Part shown: positions 5,737 to 5,739 of the stretch, in pieces
Position numbering within the stretch: the first letter of the stretch is position 1
How the letters are laid out: every line of letters starts with the position of its first letter
From: an uncultured Lachnospiraceae bacterium
Lineage (GTDB): Bacteria; Bacillota; Clostridia; Lachnospirales; Lachnospiraceae
Assembly: GCA_910578405.1 (NCBI GenBank)
Contig: CAJTQO010000074.1
Coordinates: 1-5,739 of the forward strand
Direction: 5' to 3'
Length of the DNA stretch: 5,739 nucleotides
Program-made: the position numbers and the translations under genes
Notes under the pieces: model-generated
Database searches by the model: none
Seen by the model: the letters and a program-made list of their open reading frames with translations, nothing else
What the model was told of the DNA's origin: nothing

Positions 5737-5739
5737 TTA

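Overview
The window looks like a chromosomal segment of a Gram-positive Clostridia bacterium, most likely Lachnospiraceae or a close relative. Three things suggest this: the gene order ecfA1-ecfA2-ecfT-truA-rplM-rpsI (the usual tail of the large ribosomal-protein cluster, normally just after rplQ, in many Firmicutes), the strong purine-rich ribosome binding sites, and the protein sequences. All six genes are on the + strand and appear intact.

Layout. 1-431: intergenic DNA that starts inside a copy of a palindromic repeat (1-53), continues through a repeat-like stretch with no convincing gene, and ends with a good sigma-A-type promoter (338-366). 432-3060: ecfA1, ecfA2 and ecfT, the complete shared energy-coupling module of a group II ECF vitamin/metal transporter; no substrate-binding S component is present. 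3061-3653: a 593-bp gap without a gene. It holds an unexplained structured segment, a 164-bp near-full-length imperfect palindrome (3261-3424), and directly next to it a 165-bp MITE-like element with 18-bp inverted ends (3423-3587). 3654-4394: truA (tRNA pseudouridine synthase), with a GTG start. 4395-4777: spacer with a consensus promoter (TTGACA-17 bp-TATAAT) and a leader of about 230 nt that can fold. 4778-5629: rplM and rpsI (ribosomal proteins L13 and S9). 5677-5736: a 20-bp inverted repeat followed at the very edge by a strong ribosome binding site, suggesting another gene or insertion element begins at the window end.

How the parts work together. EcfA1 and EcfA2 form the ATPase heterodimer that drives EcfT, which couples ATP hydrolysis to interchangeable S components encoded elsewhere. 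TruA modifies the tRNA anticodon arm, and L13 and S9 are assembled into the two ribosomal subunits, so the second half is a translation block.

The genes are ordinary. The unusual content is in the spacers: this conserved cluster has been invaded by several small non-coding repeat families. One family is present in opposite orientations on either side of the ecf operon (1-53 and 3261-3313; 51 of 53 bases match by eye). I see no evidence for a wholly new biological system, but the repeat elements deserve a genome-wide search.
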